DNA of 64,000 nt. Origin: Pseudomonas neustonica. GTDB lineage: Bacteria > Pseudomonadota > Gammaproteobacteria > Pseudomonadales > Pseudomonadaceae. Positions 1-8,380 of the stretch are shown in pieces. Below the pieces are notes generated by a model that was not told the DNA's origin, ran no database searches, and was given only the letters and a program-made list of their open reading frames with translations. The stretch is from positions 1-64,000 of the forward strand of contig NZ_RKKU01000005.1 of NCBI RefSeq assembly GCF_003797945.1. Direction: 5' to 3'. The position numbers and the translations under genes were made by a program. The first letter of the stretch is position 1; every line of letters begins with the position of its first letter.

Positions 1-123
1 GTCGAGTTCATCGACGAAGACATCGACCACGCGCACTGGATTGGTATCGCTGACGTAGTCGTCGAGGCTTTCGGGAAGCAAGGTGCTTTGACCTCGGTGT
101 TCACCCTGGATAAACCGTTTCAT
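1..123 (-). CDS. IS1182-family transposase, N-terminal 41 codons (cut by window edge)
   Basis: Reading leftwards from an ATG at 123, the frame starts MKRFIQGEHRGQSTLLPESL and goes on to DDYVSDTNPVRVVDVFVDELD without a stop before the window edge. This is the characteristic opening of IS1182-family DDE transposases, which begin with a short basic stretch, a QSTL(L/F)PE(S/C)L segment and the NPVR.(V/I)D.FV motif. The enzyme would cut and insert the element. Only the N-terminal domain is visible, so whether the gene is intact cannot be judged. The family assignment rests on the motif and is fairly secure. Confidence 0.75.
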   Translation of the reverse strand, partial: MKRFIQGEHRGQSTLLPESLDDYVSDTNPVRVVDVFVDELD

Positions 124-197
124 GGGATTCCCTTGCAATGAAATTCTTAGAAACTATAGCAAGGGTTTGTCCTGGCGTTTTTACACACTCTGGGCCA
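1..197 (-). mobile_element. IS1182-family insertion sequence, one end only
   Basis: The window opens inside an insertion sequence. The recognisable part is the start of its transposase; the rest of the element lies to the left of base 1. The outer end is placed near base 197, where a run reading TTTTTACACACTCTGGGCC resembles the terminal regions of IS1182-type elements known from pseudomonads. No second copy of the inverted repeat or target duplication can be seen, so this boundary is an estimate. Confidence 0.55.
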
Positions 198-324
198 GAA
201 GCTAACGGTTTCAGCCCCACGACAAGCGCGACCGTTGATCAACGAATTCGCTTATTGCCACCTCCACGCATTCAATACCCTTTTTCTGAAGACTTCAGAG
301 CGGCTGAGCTAGATAGCCACGGCA

Positions 325-2493
325 TTATGAGAGGCAGCATTTTTTGAATTTCTTCCCGCTTCCGCAAGGGCATGGATTGTTACGCCCTACCTTGGGCCCG
401 GTCGAGCGCAGCCTTGAGGCGATAGCGTCCAGCCTAGTTGCTTTGCCCATTCCCTGCGTCAACACATCCATTTCTTCACTCTCTTGCCATGGGAAATCCA
501 AGTTGACCCCAAAACGCAGAGCTTGGTCATTCGGACGAAGACAAACGCCAAACCAAGTACTCGCTCGCTCGGTGTACTTTCGGGCGTGACAATGCCTTTG
601 CAAGTTCGGTCCAGCAACTTCAATCGGGTCGTTACTGCAGTGGATGGTCAAGCCGGTATCGCCTTGGCCTAAGGCTGCAGTGAAATCGTGGTTTTTGCCG
701 TCGATTGCTGCCATTTGGGCTATCTGATCGATGGCCTTGCTAGCAGCAATGACGGTGTCCTCGCTAAGCGTCAGCACAGTGAAGCCGAGATCAATGATGG
801 CGGGCTCTCGTGAGGCTTCAATAGCCTTAACCATGCGACCCAACGCCGTTGTGGCAAACTTTGTAAGTATGCCGTCAGGCGTACCCTTGCCAGGAATGCC
901 CTCTCGCCTAACAAGCATCGCTACGTCCAAGTCTGCCGAAATGTCGTCGTCCAGCAGCACCATTGTGTTCTCATCATTCAGCCACAGGTTCTGCTTGAGG
1001 TGGTACGAGAGGATCGTTAGTTCGTGTGAGGCCATCAACTTCTCGGTATATCCCGTCCTGCGGTCGATATAACTGAGTAGCTGGAGCGGCGAGTCCAGCA
1101 TCTCCGTCATAGCATCGAGCGCAAAAACATCCAGCACGAATGGCTGCGAAATAGTCTCGGTCGGAGTGCACTTCAAGAACTGCCGCGCCTGGAAGCTAAG
1201 TGCAGGATAGTGATCGGCAATTAAGCACAAAACGTATATGCGCTTGAGCTTGCCTGGCAGCGTTACAGCATTACCAGCCGCATCCCGGAACGCGCACTTA
1301 CCCTCTTCCAGCAGATGGGCACAAAGGTATGCCTGATCACTTGAGTCTTGAATACTCTTCTTAAAGTCGTCCTGGATTTGGAGGTCGTTGCCGCGCCGGG
1401 CCTCTAGCGTCAGTCGCTTCGACTTGGCTTGCACAACCAGAGCGCGGTCGCCGAACAGCACCAGGACATCAATCTCGCCACGTTTGTTGCCATCCGATCC
1501 GAATATATCGATGTTGTAGAGAACGTTGCCTACACCAAAGACCAGTGTTAGCCGCTCGACGGCAAATTGTTCTGTGAAGAGACCGCGGTGCTTCATAGCA
1601 GTGCTGACATAAGCCTTATCTGCGCCCATCCAATAGAACGGAGCTTCATACAGCGCCTCGACCAAGCTGTAGATATGAAGGAGTGCGTAACCGCCACCCG
1701 GCATGGGTATTAGAGGACAGGCGTTTATGATATTGAAATCGTGCAGCGCAGTGAATTGCTCGTTGCACGGGTTCTCCGGTGCTGCGAAAGCCATCAAGAC
1801 ATGCCCAACGACAGTGGCGTCCATGCGTGCGCAGTCGGCAACTTCCTGGATTGAAAACGTGAAGCTTGGTAGTAACGTCCATTTTTCCGGGGCGACCTGG
1901 CTCATCGACTGGAACGTCTTGACCACCTTTTCGTCCTGCAGCCGCGAGATCGCATAGACAACGTCGCGAGCCTGCTGGATCGAGAAATGCTTTTTCGCTA
2001 CGAGCCAACTGTCATCGCGTCCATATTTGCCCGGCGAGAAGTCGCGGTACTGGAAGCTGTAGGCAGATTCTCCCCCGTAGAAAATGGGTTCTCGCAGGAC
2101 AGCACCGTTAGTGAACGGGTTGAAGTCTTTGTCGTTGATCTTGGCCGGGTCAAAGCCAGCCCAGGATGCATCCGACATTGCGAGATGAATTTCTTCGAGC
2201 AGCGCCTCTGTTGCCTTGATGTAGCCGTCGATTGTCTTCGGCGTGGGCAAGGTGCAGTCGATATCTCGTTTGAGCATCAGGCCGATGAGAGTCGATATTT
2301 CAGTGCGGATTAACCGGCTCTTTGAGAAGATTTGCTGCATGTCTTCAGCCTTCATCTCACCCGAATACCGGATCATGTTGTCCCGGAAACAAAGGTAAGC
2401 GACAGCATGCACGTACCCCGGCGAGACACACAGCTCTGCCAACGCATTAAAGATTTCTTCTTCCGGCCGCATTAGCTTGGCCACATTCTTCAT
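325..2493 (-). CDS. Large protein with nuclease-like core and C-terminal SEC-C zinc motif
   Basis: This is a 722-residue soluble protein of unknown role. Residues about 305-400 look like a restriction-endonuclease (NERD-like, PD-(D/E)XK) fold: GEID at 339-342, then VVQAK ending at 357, giving the acidic-acidic-lysine pattern of these nucleases. Residues 702-722 form a SEC-C motif (NNPCPCGSGKKFKKCC), a zinc site found in SecA tails and in many proteins of uncertain function. The N-terminal 300 residues are not recognised. The start at 2493 has the ribosome site AGGGAG. It lies next to an IS end and a Ymh-type gene in an accessory region, so a defence role is possible, but this is inference. 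Confidence 0.7.
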   Translation of the reverse strand: MKNVAKLMRPEEEIFNALAELCVSPGYVHAVAYLCFRDNMIRYSGEMKAEDMQQIFSKSRLIRTEISTLIGLMLKRDIDCTLPTPKTIDGYIKATEALLEEIHLAMSDASWAGFDPAKINDKDFNPFTNGAVLREPIFYGGESAYSFQYRDFSPGKYGRDDSWLVAKKHFSIQQARDVVYAISRLQDEKVVKTFQSMSQVAPEKWTLLPSFTFSIQEVADCARMDATVVGHVLMAFAAPENPCNEQFTALHDFNIINACPLIPMPGGGYALLHIYSLVEALYEAPFYWMGADKAYVSTAMKHRGLFTEQFAVERLTLVFGVGNVLYNIDIFGSDGNKRGEIDVLVLFGDRALVVQAKSKRLTLEARRGNDLQIQDDFKKSIQDSSDQAYLCAHLLEEGKCAFRDAAGNAVTLPGKLKRIYVLCLIADHYPALSFQARQFLKCTPTETISQPFVLDVFALDAMTEMLDSPLQLLSYIDRRTGYTEKLMASHELTILSYHLKQNLWLNDENTMVLLDDDISADLDVAMLVRREGIPGKGTPDGILTKFATTALGRMVKAIEASREPAIIDLGFTVLTLSEDTVIAASKAIDQIAQMAAIDGKNHDFTAALGQGDTGLTIHCSNDPIEVAGPNLQRHCHARKYTERASTWFGVCLRPNDQALRFGVNLDFPWQESEEMDVLTQGMGKATRLDAIASRLRSTGPKVGRNNPCPCGSGKKFKKCCLS

Positions 2494-2700
2494 GAATTTC
2501 GCTCCCTGATATTGCGCATCGCCGGCGGATCCTTCTTCAGTTTGCAGTTATAGGGGAAAGTAGACAAATCTCTTATCGAGCAGAGTGGCTGCTTCTGGCC
2601 GATTATTGTCTTTCGCAAATGAATGCGATGGGTCGCCTTCTGCGATTTGTGACCGACCTCAGTCGCCCCTATGAGAAGTGTCGAAGAGCAAAGGCAGCGC

Positions 2701-3579
2701 TCATTCATTGGAGGCAAGGTCCGCTATCCGAGCCTCCGCCGTTGCTTCCAAAAGATAGAGCTGGTTGATCAGCATGAACTCGCGCACAGCCTCCCGCGGA
2801 TCGCTGAGAATCTCACGGTGTGCCCGTGGATTACGGTAGGCAAGGAAAACTGCCACGAACAGTCCCGCTTTTCCTGCTTGCTCACCGCCGTCTAGATCGT
2901 TCCAGTGGAGCAGAGACTTATCACCCTCAAAGGCTTTTTTAAACAGGTGAGAGCCACTCTTGTCATAAATGCCTATTCTATCTCTAACAATGTCTTCTAA
3001 CCGACGAAAGGCGGTACTAATCGCTGAGTCCGGATTCTCAAAGAGGCTGATCGCCAACTCTACAAGTCTCTCGTCGAGAAGCCCAAAATTGATAGCAGCT
3101 GGAAAGCATCGCTGAATACCACGGACCTCAGTTTTCTGCTGCGAATTTGGCCGACTCAGGATGTAGTCGTAGTATCTTGTTGGACGGATAGGGCGAGACT
3201 TTTCCAGTTTCTCCAAATCAGATGAAAGTAGGCATCCAGCCTCAGTCCGTTGCTTCAACGCTTGGTCGATCTCGTACTCTTCAATCTCTATACTCAGCAG
3301 TTGCAGGATCTGTAGCGCAGTAGAAAGCCCTGTCGGCCCCTCTCCCGAATACCCCGAGGTGAAGCCTGGCTTTATAAGCACCTGTCGTGTTGGGAAGATA
3401 TTTAGCAAAAAGCTATGTTCGCCAATACGTCCATCGAACCAAGATAAAAGCCACGCTGACTCGATCTTCTCGCCAGAATTGATGATATGCACGATAGCGT
3501 CGATTGAGTCCTGAGTGACTCTGGAGCTGCCGTGATACTCAATTCCTGCAATTTTGCTTATATCTATAGATCTCCTCAT
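2701..3579 (-). CDS. Ymh-family (TIGR02391) hypothetical protein
   Basis: The protein has 292 residues. About 165-285 match my recollection of the Ymh family (TIGR02391): a helical segment with a RRLEDIVRDR core, a short LFKKAF element, then GLFVAVFLAYRNPRAHRE, which holds the hallmark RNP.AH.E motif. Members occur in phage, plasmid and defence contexts; the biochemical role is unknown, and the RNPxAH motif recalls HEPN-type domains (inference). The N-terminal half is not recognised. The start at 3579 follows AGGGAGCGAAA. Just upstream on the same strand lies a degenerate tyrosine recombinase, so the gene probably arrived with a mobile element. Confidence 0.7.
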   Translation of the reverse strand: MRRSIDISKIAGIEYHGSSRVTQDSIDAIVHIINSGEKIESAWLLSWFDGRIGEHSFLLNIFPTRQVLIKPGFTSGYSGEGPTGLSTALQILQLLSIEIEEYEIDQALKQRTEAGCLLSSDLEKLEKSRPIRPTRYYDYILSRPNSQQKTEVRGIQRCFPAAINFGLLDERLVELAISLFENPDSAISTAFRRLEDIVRDRIGIYDKSGSHLFKKAFEGDKSLLHWNDLDGGEQAGKAGLFVAVFLAYRNPRAHREILSDPREAVREFMLINQLYLLEATAEARIADLASNE

Positions 3580-3599
3580 TTTCGCTCCCTAATATCAGA

Positions 3600-3790
3600 A
3601 TTTAGTTCACATGCAGTGGTGGTCCGAAACTTATGGCGTCTTGCTAATGCTCTTGCGAGATGAGCATACCGCACCGTCATCGGACTCGAGGGTGTCCCGA
3701 GACGTTCTGCAACGTCACGATGTGCGCACCACTCATGATGAGCTGGCTAGCAACGGTGTGGCGTACCACATGGATGGCTTATTCTCTCCG
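3600..3790 (-). pseudogene. Tyrosine recombinase (integrase) C-terminal remnant, frameshifted
   Basis: On the minus strand one frame reads AIHVVRHTVASQLIMSGAHI, followed by VTLQNVSGHPRVR. After a one-base frame change it continues TVRYAHLARALARRHKF. This follows the C-terminal catalytic pattern of phage-type integrases: HxxRHT(F)AS, a LGH box and the tyrosine in RYAHL. The reading frame is interrupted upstream (a stop just before AIHV) and between the RHT box and the tyrosine, so it cannot encode a working enzyme. Its last codons overlap the start of the Ymh-family gene. It marks the region as once mobile. Confidence 0.6.
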
Positions 3791-4023
3791 TAGTTTGATC
3801 AAAGTGGACGCAACGACAATCGCGAACAGGAAAAGCGGTAAAGGTTGATTTTGTCTGCTCCAAACGTCCTCCTCTGGCCGTAAGCTACGCTCGGCTCCGA
3901 CTGTTTGCTGCAATAGCAGCAGGGTGCTAGCCCTGAGTTGTGCCCTAATACCGAAGTTTTCAGCCCTTTTGAAATGTGGTTGGCTTCAGGATTTCCATTT
4001 ACATCTTAAAGGACCCACGAATT

Positions 4024-5127
4024 ATGGCCGATCAGCCAGCGTCGCATGCACCCGGCCTTTGGATATTCAAAGAGCAGGATGCCGAGGGTATGCTCACCGG
4101 AAGAACTACTATCTTCGAAGGGGTAGAGCTGCAGCCGCTAACGTACGCCGACCTTGCCAACATAAAGAAGCTCCACGGTCCGATTAACATCCCGTTGAGC
4201 TGGTCCAGGGCCCGCATCGTCGAGAGCAACATACCGGGTATATCCGTTGACGATGTCGCCAACATCAACACTACGTTAGAAACCCCATTTACAAATATGG
4301 CGATTGGGCTCGTCCGCGGTGGCTGGCTGCCATCTGGGCTAGCCCTGCGGGACAACATGGTGGTGTTGCCAGATCGTTGCACCATGAGTGATCTGGTGGA
4401 GCGTTATCGAGACGGGCAAAAGCTCCGTCATGGAAATGACTTCCTTGATCTCTTCCAAGACAAGACCGTGCTAATCAATCCTGGTTTATTCGCCATGGAG
4501 GGCAACAAGCGACAGCTGCCAACATCTGAGCAGGTAGCGGAGCAGTGGGCCGAGGCCTGCGGAAAAATCCGGGCGGCACTACCAGAGGCTCAGCTCACTC
4601 CAGACTCCGCAATCCAAGGAATTGTGGGACTATTGGACGAAATGCGCGAGCAAATGTCGCGTAAAATTCAGTTCCTTTGCCAGGTGGCTCCAATGCTGCA
4701 GTCACCAGTAAGTAGACTTCGTCTTCCGCAAGTCTGGGATAAGGTACTTGAAATCGCTCAGCGCTGCGGTCTGCCACGAAACACGCTGGTAGTGCTTGCC
4801 GCGCTTAGCATTGTCTGCGTCGACAATGGCGCGGGTCCCGCGAAGCGGCTAATAAAACCGTCTTCAAAGTACTCTACCGGAGATGCTCACAATGCCCTTG
4901 CGGATCTCCGAGCTTTGGAGCTACTCCTCCATTTTTACGCGCGCTTTCCCCAAGAAAAGATCATGCTTTGTACAGGGGACAAGAATCTGGCGCTGTTCTG
5001 GGCGGGCATGCGCGCTTCGGGCTTTGTGTACGGAAATGAAGGGTCTATTAGTTACACGCTTTCACCACTCGATGCGCTATTGCCTAACGTAACTCCTGAC
5101 TTATGGGAGACTTATATTCGGGGCTGA
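4024..5127 (+). CDS. PIN-like domain protein, possible RNase
   Basis: The protein has 367 residues from the ATG at 4024, chosen because AAGGA lies nine bases upstream; an in-frame start 48 bases earlier lacks a good site. The C-terminal part resembles the end of a PIN nuclease fold: D287 and D294 in a helix (DAHNALADLRALELL), then a strand and CTGDKNLA with D319, the usual TxD position. An earlier strand, DNMVVLPD (D110, D117), may supply the first acidic residue. The remainder is unique to me. PIN domains cut RNA in toxins and defence proteins, but no antitoxin-like gene is adjacent. Function is uncertain. Confidence 0.6.
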   Translation: MADQPASHAPGLWIFKEQDAEGMLTGRTTIFEGVELQPLTYADLANIKKLHGPINIPLSWSRARIVESNIPGISVDDVANINTTLETPFTNMAIGLVRGGWLPSGLALRDNMVVLPDRCTMSDLVERYRDGQKLRHGNDFLDLFQDKTVLINPGLFAMEGNKRQLPTSEQVAEQWAEACGKIRAALPEAQLTPDSAIQGIVGLLDEMREQMSRKIQFLCQVAPMLQSPVSRLRLPQVWDKVLEIAQRCGLPRNTLVVLAALSIVCVDNGAGPAKRLIKPSSKYSTGDAHNALADLRALELLLHFYARFPQEKIMLCTGDKNLALFWAGMRASGFVYGNEGSISYTLSPLDALLPNVTPDLWETYIRG

Positions 5128-5513
5128 CTGGGCGAGTATGTATGAAGGCCCAGCATGGTCGGCAATAAATGGTTCCATATGTTCGCCATAGCCTTAAAGA
5201 TAAGGTTGTAGCAGCAAGACCAACATCACGCTATTTTCGCGAGTGTATCTCGTGCGGTTTCGAGGGTGGACCCTGATACAGTTGCTGGCCGAGAGGCGCC
5301 TGGAGAAACAGACTAAAACCGGTCAGAAGCAAGCTTTTACTAGGACTCAGCTCAGGATACAAAACTAGGTGCGATTCAACGCCGCCAAACGAATAGAATA
5401 GGCAGAACTCTTCACTTAGCCGCTAGAGTCCGGCTACCGGATTTACTTGGGCTCGATGGGCTAGCGTACGGGCAAACGCTATAACAAAAATTAAAATGGT
5501 TGGCTGCTACTGA
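5128..5513. other. Intergenic, no gene recognised
   Basis: I read 386 bases on both strands and found no convincing open frame, RNA gene or terminator. The sequence may be decayed mobile DNA, given its position between accessory genes. Confidence 0.5.
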
Positions 5514-5840
5514 ATGGAACTTCAACTACTACTGGATCAGGCAAAATCCCTGAGGGTAAAACGCGTCAAGGGTTACTTGGCAAATTTCGATATTTATCAA
5601 GGGCCTTCCTCCCGAGGAATTGGAAATTGCTACGGTCAGAAGGGCGGGCTGGATGGAGAAAAAATCCTCACCAGTGCGATTATGAGCGTCGAGCAGCGGG
5701 GAGAGTTATTTGTGCTCACAACGTTCGATGGCTACAACTATATAGTGCTGAATCTTAACCCAAGGGTAGGCCCAATTGATGTGCTTTCGCTGGATATGGC
5801 CCGGCGTATGCGAGGTAACGATTCTAATAGGTCAGATTGA
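5514..5840 (+). CDS. Hypothetical protein, 108 aa
   Basis: A small soluble protein with no recognised domain. It begins with a charged helix (MELQLLLDQAKSLRVKRVKG) and continues with alternating strands, including ELFVLTTFDGYNYIVLNLNP, which looks like a beta-rich fold rather than random translation. No signal peptide or membrane segment is present. The ribosome site is weak (GGTTGG about ten bases upstream), so the start is not certain. It sits alone in the accessory region, downstream of the PIN-like gene but 386 bases away. A real gene is more likely than not. Confidence 0.5.
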   Translation: MELQLLLDQAKSLRVKRVKGYLANFDIYQGPSSRGIGNCYGQKGGLDGEKILTSAIMSVEQRGELFVLTTFDGYNYIVLNLNPRVGPIDVLSLDMARRMRGNDSNRSD

Positions 5841-5844
5841 GACG

Positions 5845-6123
5845 CTAAACAGGGTCCAATTGAATTGCCCCTAGATTAGCGGACACCTGCCAGTGGTGAA
5901 GGACGGCTAACGCACCAGCCAGGGACACAACGGTACCGGTGGTCATCTCACGGTTTGGGTGTGTCTCGACGGCATCAATCCCCCGGATTAAAGCAGTTGC
6001 AGCTTCAACGCGTCTCTGTCCCAACCCGGGCGGCAGCGCGAACTCAGTCAGATCATCCACTGCAACCCAGGCCTGCTGCCAAGGTCCCATATTTGTTTTT
6101 TCCAGTACAGATTCTAGTATCAC
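5845..6123 (-). CDS. Hypothetical short ORF, up to 92 aa
   Basis: The open frame runs from a GTG at 6123; an internal ATG at about 6090 (MGPWQQAWVAVDDLTEFALP) is an alternative start with a GGA eleven bases upstream. The predicted product is acidic and helical with no recognised family, signal peptide or membrane segment. It is convergent with the preceding hypothetical gene, four bases apart. The amino-acid make-up is protein-like, but nothing else supports it, so it may be a remnant or chance frame. Confidence 0.35.
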   Translation of the reverse strand: MILESVLEKTNMGPWQQAWVAVDDLTEFALPPGLGQRRVEAATALIRGIDAVETHPNREMTTGTVVSLAGALAVLHHWQVSANLGAIQLDPV

Positions 6124-6739
6124 AAAGGTGATCGAACCGCGTACCGGTAACGACGAGTAGAAAGACCGCTGCGCACCCGGACGCAGGTTATCTACCCAGC
6201 CGACGTACCAGCCTATGACTGCAACATGATGCCTGAGTGGCGGAGCAGTCTGCTGATAGATGCCGAGGAGGCTGAGCTAAGCCATTTGCTGCTCGCACGG
6301 CCGATAGCGGTTCCCTTGTCAGTGAGCCATGCCGTTTCTGCGAGGCGCGTGGTAATAAAATACCCAAAAGACGCTCTCGAACATTCAATAAGCCTGAGAG
6401 CCCTCAAGAATCCTATCCGGCGTTTGAAAAAAACGCATCGGGATCATCCTTTTTTGGCAAAAACAGTCATTTAGTGATGTGCGTCTAGCTCTCGAGCGTC
6501 TAGATTCGTTCTTGATGCGAACCAGCACTTGACTCCTTTTGGGTACAAGATTCTGGTGCCTGAACAGCTTTGTTGTATCCCTTGTTCAAGCTAGTGCAGT
6601 TACTACACATGGAAATGATATTCAGGGTGGTTTATGCCCGAATATGGTGATGAGGCCTGAAAAATGATCACGATAGTGTCTATGAAAGAGCGGGCTCATC
6701 CGAGCCAGAAAAAAACAATAAGCTCCTTCGAGGTGACCG
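6124..6739. other. Intergenic region upstream of the chemoreceptor gene
   Basis: No gene is supported in these 616 bases. Overlapping short frames on both strands around 6190-6470 look like chance. A small inverted repeat (GGCTC, four bases, GAGCC) lies just before the chemoreceptor gene near 6690-6710 and could fold in its leader. I looked for a FliA-type flagellar promoter and did not find a good match. Confidence 0.45.
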
Positions 6740-8317
6740 ATGCGTGAAAACCTGCCTGTAAGCGGCCGTAACCTAGAGCTCCCGGCGAGCGCCAATATCC
6801 TCTCCACTACATCTCCCCAAAGTCATATCACTTACGTTAACCACGACTTCATCAAGATCAGTGGCTTCACCGAGGAAGAGCTGATTGGGCAACCACACAA
6901 TATTGTGCGGCACCCCGATATGCCTACGCACGCCTTTGAACATATGTGGAGCACCTTAAAATCGGGGCGCTCATGGATGGGCCTGGTCAAAAACCGTTGC
7001 AAGAACGGTGATCACTACTGGGTCAGTGCCTTTGTCACGCCCATCAAGAAGAAGGGTGAGATCGTTGAGTTTCAGTCAGTCCGCACCAAACCAGCAGCTG
7101 AGCACGTCGCAGCCGCTGAGAAGGCCTATGCCAAGCTAAAGAGTGGCAAAGCGCTCGCCACCGGGCCTTCAGTAGGATTGAGGCTGAAGATGGGATTCGC
7201 AGTCTGCGCCAGCATACTGGTCGGCGTGACGGGTACAGCGCTGATTACCGGTATGCCTCTGTTTAGTAGCGTGCTGGCAATAACAGCCAGTGCTGGCTTG
7301 GGCTCAGCGGCCATTGTTGCGTTGCTTTCTCCCTTGGAGAGGCTGACGCGAATGGCTAAGGAAACAGCACACAACCCATTGAGTCAGGGGCTATATACCG
7401 GGCGCCAAGACGAGTTTGGCCAAATTGAGTTTGCGTTGCGTATGTTGGAGGCTGAAACCGCTTCCGTTGTGGGGCGTATCGGTGACGCCTCAGAGCAACT
7501 GCGTAAAAATGCGGTCAGTCTTCTTGATGACATTTCATCCAGCAAGAGACTGACAGCCGAACAGCAGGCTGAAACAGACCAGATAGCGACCGCTGTCACC
7601 GAGATGGCTGCCAGCATCCAGCAGGTTGCCAGCAACGCGCAAGGTGCCGCAGATGCAGCTGAAAAGGCTGACAGGGAAACATCCTCTGGCCAAAACCTGG
7701 TCACACATACCAGCCAGTCCATTACCAAGCTTGAAGCCGAGATTCGTCAGGCTGCGGAAGTCATCGATCAACTTGAAGGCCAGAGTAATGACATCTCCAA
7801 AGTACTGGATGTCATTCGGGGGATCGCCGAGCAGACCAACTTGCTGGCCCTCAACGCGGCTATTGAGGCTGCACGCGCCGGTGAGCAAGGGCGCGGTTTT
7901 GCCGTTGTGGCCGATGAAGTGCGCAGCCTAGCCTCCCGCACGCAGGAATCAACAACCGATATCCAAAGCATGATCAGCGCGTTACAGGCACATGCCCTTT
8001 CTGCGGTAACCGTCATGCGGCACAGCAGTGAACAGGCCAACGCCAGTGTCAGTAATGCCCAGGAAGCCGCTAACGCATTAAACGGCATCGGACTGCGAGT
8101 AAACGAGATAACCGAAATGAATACTCAGATCGCGACAGCTGTCGAACAGCAGGGTGCGGTCAGTGAAGATATTAACCGGAGCATCAACAGCATTAAGGTC
8201 ACCGCCAATACCAGTGTGCGAACCGTACAGAAGAATTACGAAAGTGCCGAAGCGGTCAATCGTCTATCCGCTGCGATGAGCGAGCTGGCGCAGCAGTTCT
8301 GGGAGAAGCGCCGCTAG
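6740..8317 (+). CDS. PAS-type methyl-accepting chemotaxis protein (Aer-like)
   Basis: This 525-residue receptor probably senses redox or energy state and signals to the CheA kinase that controls flagella. Residues about 20-120 form a PAS domain of the Aer type ([20 protein letters not shown], then [10 protein letters not shown]), which in that family binds FAD. Residues about 153-200 hold two close membrane segments with almost no periplasmic part. A linker follows, then a signalling domain to residue 520 with the hairpin tip [20 protein letters not shown]. There is no CheR-docking pentapeptide at the C-terminus. The start at 6740 has GAGGTG seven bases upstream. A two-gene signalling set follows on the same strand. 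Confidence 0.88.
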   Translation: MRENLPVSGRNLELPASANILSTTSPQSHITYVNHDFIKISGFTEEELIGQPHNIVRHPDMPTHAFEHMWSTLKSGRSWMGLVKNRCKNGDHYWVSAFVTPIKKKGEIVEFQSVRTKPAAEHVAAAEKAYAKLKSGKALATGPSVGLRLKMGFAVCASILVGVTGTALITGMPLFSSVLAITASAGLGSAAIVALLSPLERLTRMAKETAHNPLSQGLYTGRQDEFGQIEFALRMLEAETASVVGRIGDASEQLRKNAVSLLDDISSSKRLTAEQQAETDQIATAVTEMAASIQQVASNAQGAADAAEKADRETSSGQNLVTHTSQSITKLEAEIRQAAEVIDQLEGQSNDISKVLDVIRGIAEQTNLLALNAAIEAARAGEQGRGFAVVADEVRSLASRTQESTTDIQSMISALQAHALSAVTVMRHSSEQANASVSNAQEAANALNGIGLRVNEITEMNTQIATAVEQQGAVSEDINRSINSIKVTANTSVRTVQKNYESAEAVNRLSAAMSELAQQFWEKRR

Positions 8318-8380
8318 GCGGCTCCTGCCTGGTTTGCACACTGGTTGGATTGATATGCGCAATAGTTGGGGCGATGTGAA

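Noticed and set aside
2490-2717. 75-codon minus-strand frame upstream of the SEC-C gene
   Set aside because: No recognised motif, poor ribosome site, and it runs through the leader of the next gene; kept only as part of the repeated-leader observation.
6188-6474. Overlapping 60-80 codon frames on both strands
   Set aside because: They conflict with one another and none has a good ribosome site or family motif.
6124-6739. FliA (sigma-28) promoter for the chemoreceptor
   Set aside because: No TAAA then GCCGATAA with correct spacing was found.
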